Part shown: in pieces, positions 62,350 to 64,000 of the stretch | Position numbering within the stretch: position 1 is the first letter of the stretch | How the letters are laid out: the number at the start of each line of letters is the position of its first letter | Source: Evansella caseinilytica | Lineage (GTDB): Bacteria; Bacillota; Bacilli; Bacillales; Salisediminibacteriaceae | DNA: 64,000 bases | Direction of reading: 5' to 3' | Assembly: GCF_900107275.1 (NCBI RefSeq) | Contig: NZ_FNPI01000013.1 | Location: 62,001-126,000 of the forward strand | The notes under the pieces: model-generated | The model's database searches: none | What the model was told of the DNA's origin: nothing | The model's input: the letters and a program-made list of their open reading frames with translations, nothing else | Program-made: the position numbers and the translations under genes

Positions 62350-63647
62350 AAAAGCCCAAGTCAGATTTGAAAAAATGGTTTCCTTTATTGTTTTTCTTCA
62401 GCGTGTTTTCCTTCATGCTTTTTTTTCGCCATGAGATTGTATTTACAAAAGGGGATGCCCGTTCTATCGAGAGCGTGACATACAGCGACGAGTGGCTTGC
62501 TGCCGCCAATATTCCCGAGGATTTGAAGGTGCGGACAGCGGCGGTGGACGGACCGTTGCGAAGTCGCATTATCCATCGGATGATGGAGGAAGAGAAACTA
62601 ACCGTCGTTTATGTGCCATCAGTTTATTTTGCTAAATTAATGGCATGGGAAGCGGAGTCGGAGTCGATTTTTGACGGAAAAACAATGCCAACGTGGGCAG
62701 AAAAGGCTGCACTGCTTGTTAGAGAAAAATATCATGCTGATCTTTTGCAATGGAAGTTTTTCGACCCGGAGCAGGCAGCACCAGTTTACCCGGAAAACAA
62801 AGGCGCAGCGGATTTTTTAAAAAGTGCAGTTGGTGCTGTGTACAGAACAGGAAGATCGTCTCGACAGCCGGCCGGTGCTGAAGGCGCCGTCAGCGAGGAG
62901 AGAATAGTTACTCATTCGGTGGGAAAGTATCAACAAAGGGATGAGCAGCGGTCTTGGAAGTCTTGGAAAGTTGATTTCGACGATTTACCGGCGAGTGGTA
63001 CGCATTTTAAAGCAGATGCCGAGCGGTTTCTAAATCATGTTTCACTAGATATACCAGAGAGAGAATGGAAGGGCGAAGCAGATGCCGAGCAGTTATCAGC
63101 TGTGCCGAAGAGAAATGGTGATCGACGGTTTCTGACACATGTTGCCAACGATTTACCGGATAGCGGTGCTAATGGTGAAGGTGCTGGTGAACGGTTTCCG
63201 ATTGTGCAAGCGGGGAGTATTGACAGGCATCTGCCGACGGATCAAACGGAGGAGGAAGCTCCACCGATTTATCTTGAGGCAGCGCGAAGCATACGGGCGA
63301 TGGAACCGGATGTTGTGCTGTTTGATCTGAGCCTGCTTGTGGAGCATTTTGAAGCAGAGCATCTGACATATCGGGATGTTGTTCTGGTTACCAGAGAATT
63401 TTTGCAAACACTTTATCGATCACACGACCGCTTTTATACGGTACTGCTTATAGAAAACGATGTGTACGAACGGCTGGGGTACATGGAGCACAGTGAAAAT
63501 CTCGATGAATACATGGAGAACCTTGCCGACCAGATGGATTACACAGCTGTGAAATATATTGGCGATTTTTATCAAGAGGAGAAGATCAACCGGATTGACA
63601 ATGTCTATCAATCAATTAGAGCGGGGAAAATAGCCGGAGCGTTTTAA
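62346..63647 (+). CDS. Orphan membrane-anchored protein, last gene of the poly-gamma-glutamate cluster
   Basis: A 433-residue protein translationally coupled to ggt (ATGA overlap). One N-terminal membrane helix (about 11-28) precedes an external part. Residues 36-140 and 305-420 look like the two halves of an alpha/beta domain; MEPDVVLFDLSLLVEHF and SHDRFYTVLLIENDVYERL resemble strands of SGNH hydrolases without their catalytic residues (inference). Between them (about 205-290) three imperfect repeats occur: FDDLPASGTHFKADAERF, then LDIPEREWKGEADAEQ up to RRFL, then NDLPDSGANGEGAGERF. The known small accessory proteins PgsE/CapE have about 50 residues, so this is a different protein. Role in polymer export, modification or wall attachment is suggested only by context. 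Confidence 0.75.
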   Translation: MKKPKSDLKKWFPLLFFFSVFSFMLFFRHEIVFTKGDARSIESVTYSDEWLAAANIPEDLKVRTAAVDGPLRSRIIHRMMEEEKLTVVYVPSVYFAKLMAWEAESESIFDGKTMPTWAEKAALLVREKYHADLLQWKFFDPEQAAPVYPENKGAADFLKSAVGAVYRTGRSSRQPAGAEGAVSEERIVTHSVGKYQQRDEQRSWKSWKVDFDDLPASGTHFKADAERFLNHVSLDIPEREWKGEADAEQLSAVPKRNGDRRFLTHVANDLPDSGANGEGAGERFPIVQAGSIDRHLPTDQTEEEAPPIYLEAARSIRAMEPDVVLFDLSLLVEHFEAEHLTYRDVVLVTREFLQTLYRSHDRFYTVLLIENDVYERLGYMEHSENLDEYMENLADQMDYTAVKYIGDFYQEEKINRIDNVYQSIRAGKIAGAF

Positions 63648-63655
63648 ATATAATC

Positions 63656-63707
63656 AGGTGCCAGGCACTCTGTTGCACTTTAACGTACCGCAGAGTGCCT
63701 GGCACCT
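63656..63707. terminator. R4 hairpin between convergent genes
   Basis: AGGTGCCAGGCACTCTG (63656-63672) pairs with CAGAGTGCCTGGCACCT (63691-63707). It lies between the stops of the orphan gene and the minus-strand LCP gene, where it can end both transcripts. Confidence 0.8.
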
Positions 63708-63720
63708 TCGCAATATTTTT

Positions 63721-64000
63721 TTATTCCTCAGCCGCTGCGACTTCGCTGCTGTCTTCAATCCCTAAGTGAACACGAAGTTCATGGGAAACATGTTCTCTTT
63801 CTTCTTCGGGGACAAATAAATACCAGATGCCATCTTTTTTACCGCCGCCGTTTCCGGAAAATTCAAGGGTTTCGGAATTGTGGCGGGCTTTGGCGTAGTT
63901 ACTCTGAATTTTCATCATTTCATCAAACGTCAAGTTCGTGGCAACGTTTTTTCCAAGCGAGTCAAGTATGTCGTCCGCTTTAGTAATTGTGGAGAATTGC
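63721..64000 (-). CDS. LytR-CpsA-Psr (LCP) family protein, C-terminal fragment
   Basis: The minus-strand frame is open from the right edge to the stop at 63721. The visible residues include LTFDEMMKIQSNYAKARHNS (20 residues), LEFSGNGGGKKDGIWYLFV and EEEREHVSHELRVHLGI, which match the C-terminal end of LCP proteins such as LytR/TagU. These enzymes transfer wall teichoic acids or other polymers from lipid carriers to peptidoglycan. The catalytic domain is outside the window. It converges on the pgs cluster and its place suggests a link to surface-polymer attachment. Confidence 0.8.
   Translation of the reverse strand, partial: QFSTITKADDILDSLGKNVATNLTFDEMMKIQSNYAKARHNSETLEFSGNGGGKKDGIWYLFVPEEEREHVSHELRVHLGIEDSSEVAAAEE

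Overview
The window is a chromosomal segment from an endospore-forming, flagellated member of the Bacillaceae (low to moderate GC Firmicutes). Its gene order largely follows the stretch of the Bacillus subtilis chromosome on the left side of oriC: ywlC-mntP-ywlE-rpiB-ywlG-glyA-upp, the atp operon, ywzB-ywmB-murA-spoIID, spoIIQ, spoIIID-mbl-flhO-flhP and fabZ. Three things point to an alkaliphile or haloalkaliphile: the ATP synthase a and c subunits carry residues known from alkaliphilic Bacillus, an 11-subunit complex I operon is present, and very acidic surface polymers are encoded (poly-gamma-glutamate genes and Asp/Glu-only lipoproteins). Species identity cannot be read from the sequence.

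Layout. 1-3.2 kb: tail of a beta-galactosidase, a GNAT protein, a dense DnaA-box cluster, the Sua5-type tRNA threonylcarbamoylation enzyme YwlC, and a manganese exporter. 3.7-11 kb: an arginine phosphatase with an unusual insertion, a chemoreceptor, a 129-bp tandem array, rpiB, ywlG, glyA, a small membrane protein and upp. 11.1-13.5 kb: a secreted subtilase between repeats. 14.1-21.9 kb: atpZIBEFHAGDC. 23.0-32.7 kb: nuoABCDHIJKLMN without nuoEFG. 34.0-40.4 kb: ywzB, ywmB, murA, spoIID, spoIIQ. 40.9-43.3 kb: TPP riboswitch and thiC. 43.9-45.6 kb: a membrane metalloprotease and a small membrane protein, flanked by oppositely oriented copies of a repeat. 46.8-52.1 kb: spoIIID, mbl, flhO, flhP, an EpuA-like membrane protein, fabZ. 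52.5-53.5 kb: a small gene split by a frameshift and two paralogous acidic lipoproteins. 54.7-63.7 kb: a cell-wall endopeptidase, then pgsB, pgsC, pgsA, a CapD/Ggt-type gamma-glutamyltransferase and an orphan membrane-anchored protein. The right edge holds the C-terminus of an LCP (LytR-CpsA-Psr) protein on the minus strand.

The intergenic DNA is rich in repeats, and four dispersed families can be told apart by eye. R1 is a MITE-like element of up to about 490 bp with inverted ends and an 18-bp terminal hairpin (9209, 21941, 32866, 34302, 43540, 45736, remnants at 13507 and 56495). R2 is a roughly 120-bp element (6958, 15951, 16125, 43350, 45075). R3 are long palindromic hairpins built on GGGACCATGTCCC (1168, 11063, 40766, 52080, partial copies elsewhere). 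R4 are GTGCCAGGCACTCTG hairpins confined here to the poly-gamma-glutamate cluster (56653, 58976, 63656).

Functionally the segment combines energy metabolism (complex I and F-ATPase), sporulation and cell-shape genes, one-carbon, pyrimidine and thiamine metabolism, and a surface-polymer locus. The parts with most novelty are the expanded poly-gamma-glutamate locus with its orphan last gene, the frameshifted gene coupled to acidic lipoproteins, the DnaA boxes that continue into ywlC, and the R1 element family.
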